Positions 62,288 to 64,000 of a DNA stretch of 64,000 nt are shown here, in pieces; position 1 is the stretch's first letter; each line of letters starts with the position of its first letter. A program made the translations under genes and the position numbers. Source of the stretch: Rhodospirillum rubrum ATCC 11170 (GTDB lineage Bacteria; Pseudomonadota; Alphaproteobacteria; Rhodospirillales; Rhodospirillaceae); the NCBI RefSeq assembly GCF_000013085.1, contig NC_007643.1, positions 1,907,001 to 1,971,000 on the forward strand, in the 5' to 3' direction. The notes beneath the pieces were generated by a model, which was not told the origin of the DNA, made no database searches, and was given only the letters and a program-made list of their open reading frames with translations.

Positions 62288-64000
62288 TTGTCCCCCACCA
62301 GCCAGCGGCGCGGCGGCCGTCCCGCCCTCAACCGCACCATCTTGCGCCTGGGTCTGTGGGCGCGGCGGGTCAAGCTGTCGCGCCGCCTGGCCGTCGCCCT
62401 GGCCGTCGCCTCGTTGATCAGCGGCGGCGTCACCTTCTTTCTGCTGTCAAGCCCCGAGCCCAGTTCGCGGGCGATCTGGATCCTGCTCAACGTCGATCTG
62501 GTGATCTTGCTGGCCCTGGGCGGGCTGATCACCCGTTCGGTGGTGCGCATGTGGTCAAGCCGGCGCTCCGGGGGGGCGGGGTCGCGGCTGCAGGTGCGGT
62601 TGGCCGTGCTGTTTAGCGCCGTCGCCATCACCCCGGCGATCTTGCTCGCCATCTTCTCGACCATCGCCTTTCAGGTCAGCTTCCAAAGCTGGTTCGACGA
62701 AAAGGTCTCGACCGCCGTTCGCGAATCCCAAGAGGTCGCCGAGGCCTATCTGCAGGCCCATATGAACGCCATCGCCGGCGATGCCGCCTTGACGGCCAAT
62801 GACCTGAACCGGGAATGGCGGCGCATGCCCAATTCCCAGGTCCTCAACCAGTTTCTCACCACCCAATCCCTGGTGCGCAATCTGTCGGAGGTGGTGGTCT
62901 TCACCCGCGAGGGCAATGTTCTGGGCCGGGCGGGCTATACCTTCTCGCTGCAGTTCGAGCAGGTTCCCAATTATCTGATCGATCAGGCCGATCTGGGCGA
63001 GGTGGTGGTCATCCCCGGGCAGGGGAACGACCGGGTGCGCGCCCTGGTCGAACTGGGCACGCCGGGCACCTATCTTTACGTCGGGCGCTTCGTCGATGCC
63101 GCCGTGCGCGACCATATCGAGAAGGCCCATGCGGCGGTCTCGGAGTATCTGGCCTTCCAGGCGCAAAGCTCCAAGCTGCAGATCCTTTATTTCCTGACCT
63201 ATATCGTCGTGTCGCTTTTGCTGCTGCTGGCGGCCATCTGGGTGGGCATCACCATCGCCAACCGGCTGGCCCAGCCGATCATGGATCTGATCGAAGCCGC
63301 CGGAAAGGTCAGCGAGGGCAATCTGTCGGTCCGGGTTTCCGAACTGGTGGCCAGCGACGAGGTTGCCCTGCTTGGCCGCGCCTTCAATCGCATGACCATC
63401 CGCTTGGAAAGCCAGCAAAAAAGCCTGTTGGCCGCCAATCTCGAACTCGACGAACGGCGGCGTTTCACCGAAACCGTGCTGGCCGGGGTGTCCGCCGGGG
63501 TGATCGGCGTTGACGCCGAGGGCAAGATCAACCTGCCCAATCCCTCGGCCTGCGCGCTGTTTGATCGCGACCTGACCCTGTGGCAGGGCCAGCCGATCGG
63601 CGCCCTTCTGGCCGAATTCGGCGAGGTGTTGACGGCGGTGCGCCAGCGTCCCGACCGGCCGGTCGAACGCGAGATGGAGATCCGCATCGATCGCCGCCCG
63701 GTGACCTTGCTGGTGCGGGTGGCGGCGGAATGCTCGGCCCAGGGGATCACTGGCTTCGTCTTCACCTTCGATGACATCACCGAATTGCAATCGGCCCAGC
63801 GCAAGGCGGCCTGGGCCGATGTCGCCCGGCGCATCGCCCATGAGATCAAGAACCCGCTGACGCCGATCCAGCTTTCGGCCGAGCGCCTGAAACGCAAATA
63901 TCTCAAGCAGATCACCGACGATCCCGAGACCTTCGCCCGCTGCACGGAAACCATCATCCGCCATGTCGGCGATATCGGCCAGATGGTCGACGAGTTCAGC
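62288..64000 (+). CDS. ntrY: Nitrogen regulation sensor kinase NtrY (partial, runs off window)
   Basis: 571 residues present, open at the right edge. The N-terminus has membrane segments (AVALAVASLISGGVTFFLLS; ILLNVDLVILLALGGLI; LFSAVAITPAILLAIFSTIA), an extracytoplasmic domain with FTREGNVLGRAGYTF, then ILYFLTYIVVSLLLLLAAIW, HAMP, PAS (VIGVDAEGKI) and an H-box ARRIAHEIKNPLTPIQLSAE. NtrY pairs with NtrX, which should follow outside the window. The start is TTG 62288, six bases after ntrC; no upstream ATG exists in frame. Confidence 0.94.
   Translation, partial: MSPTSQRRGGRPALNRTILRLGLWARRVKLSRRLAVALAVASLISGGVTFFLLSSPEPSSRAIWILLNVDLVILLALGGLITRSVVRMWSSRRSGGAGSRLQVRLAVLFSAVAITPAILLAIFSTIAFQVSFQSWFDEKVSTAVRESQEVAEAYLQAHMNAIAGDAALTANDLNREWRRMPNSQVLNQFLTTQSLVRNLSEVVVFTREGNVLGRAGYTFSLQFEQVPNYLIDQADLGEVVVIPGQGNDRVRALVELGTPGTYLYVGRFVDAAVRDHIEKAHAAVSEYLAFQAQSSKLQILYFLTYIVVSLLLLLAAIWVGITIANRLAQPIMDLIEAAGKVSEGNLSVRVSELVASDEVALLGRAFNRMTIRLESQQKSLLAANLELDERRRFTETVLAGVSAGVIGVDAEGKINLPNPSACALFDRDLTLWQGQPIGALLAEFGEVLTAVRQRPDRPVEREMEIRIDRRPVTLLVRVAAECSAQGITGFVFTFDDITELQSAQRKAAWADVARRIAHEIKNPLTPIQLSAERLKRKYLKQITDDPETFARCTETIIRHVGDIGQMVDEFS

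Overview
The window reads as a chromosomal segment of a GC-rich alphaproteobacterium, most likely a Rhodospirillum-type Rhodospirillales (R. rubrum or a close relative; this is inference). The evidence is gene content typical of the class: GcrA, the dusB(nifR3)-ntrB-ntrC-ntrY nitrogen cluster, a fused ispDF, a plsX-fabH-ihfA-merR block behind rpmF, an NDUFS4-type complex I accessory subunit, and bacteriohemerythrin with c-di-GMP proteins. No rRNA, CRISPR array or intact insertion sequence was seen.

Layout. 1-3.4 kb: sulfur amino-acid genes (metC partial, sseA, cysK) on the minus strand. 3.7-9.8 kb: small unknown proteins, a DUF2141 secreted protein, dusA, a 32-residue membrane peptide, an FNR-like regulator that lacks one cluster cysteine, and a double-ACT protein. 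10.1-12.2 kb: an unknown protein, then a sulfotransferase and a methyltransferase with foreign-looking base use. 12.3-14.8 kb: ydbH-ynbE-ydbL envelope operon. 14.9-16.1 kb: a stand-alone Panacea protein and a secreted unknown. 16.1-23.5 kb: ten tightly coupled genes for an Mrp/Mbh-type cation/proton antiporter with three D-type subunits. 23.6-26.3 kb: a ThiXYZ-like ABC importer. 26.5-27.7 kb: DUF192 protein, tRNA-Pro, complex I accessory protein, tRNA-Arg.

27.75-33.65 kb is an accessory island just behind tRNA-Arg(TCT). It holds one 1491-residue protein with an N-terminal PD-(D/E)XK-like nuclease, a STAND/NACHT-type P-loop ATPase core and a long repeat-like C-terminus, which is the architecture of Avs antiphage sensors. 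Next to it lie a frameshifted DUF1778 antitoxin and a truncated GNAT toxin. I regard the Avs-like gene as the most exciting item here.

33.7-43.6 kb: a TPR protein, a LysR-MFS pair, a receiver-PAS-GGDEF protein, a single-domain receiver, bacteriohemerythrin, gcrA (preceded by a terminator that may end a small RNA), an MFS transporter and an acyl-CoA synthetase. 43.6-47.7 kb: an EAL phosphodiesterase whose reading frame runs upstream of its first ATG without a start codon, an M23 peptidase, an extensin-like peptidase and a BamE-like lipoprotein. 48-52.9 kb: a cytochrome bc1 chaperone, DUF177, rpmF, plsX, fabH, ihfA and a MerR regulator. 53-56.2 kb: tRNA-Pro(GGG), a micro HTH/PemK-like toxin pair, a coupled small protein and glycosyltransferase-like gene, and cutA. 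56.2-64 kb: ispDF, a CcsA-like membrane protein, dusB, ntrB, ntrC and ntrY (cut by the window end).

Several start codons were moved downstream from the longest reading frame because of ribosome binding sites or ATGA overlaps; each is explained in its entry. All functions are from reading motifs by eye; no database search was run.
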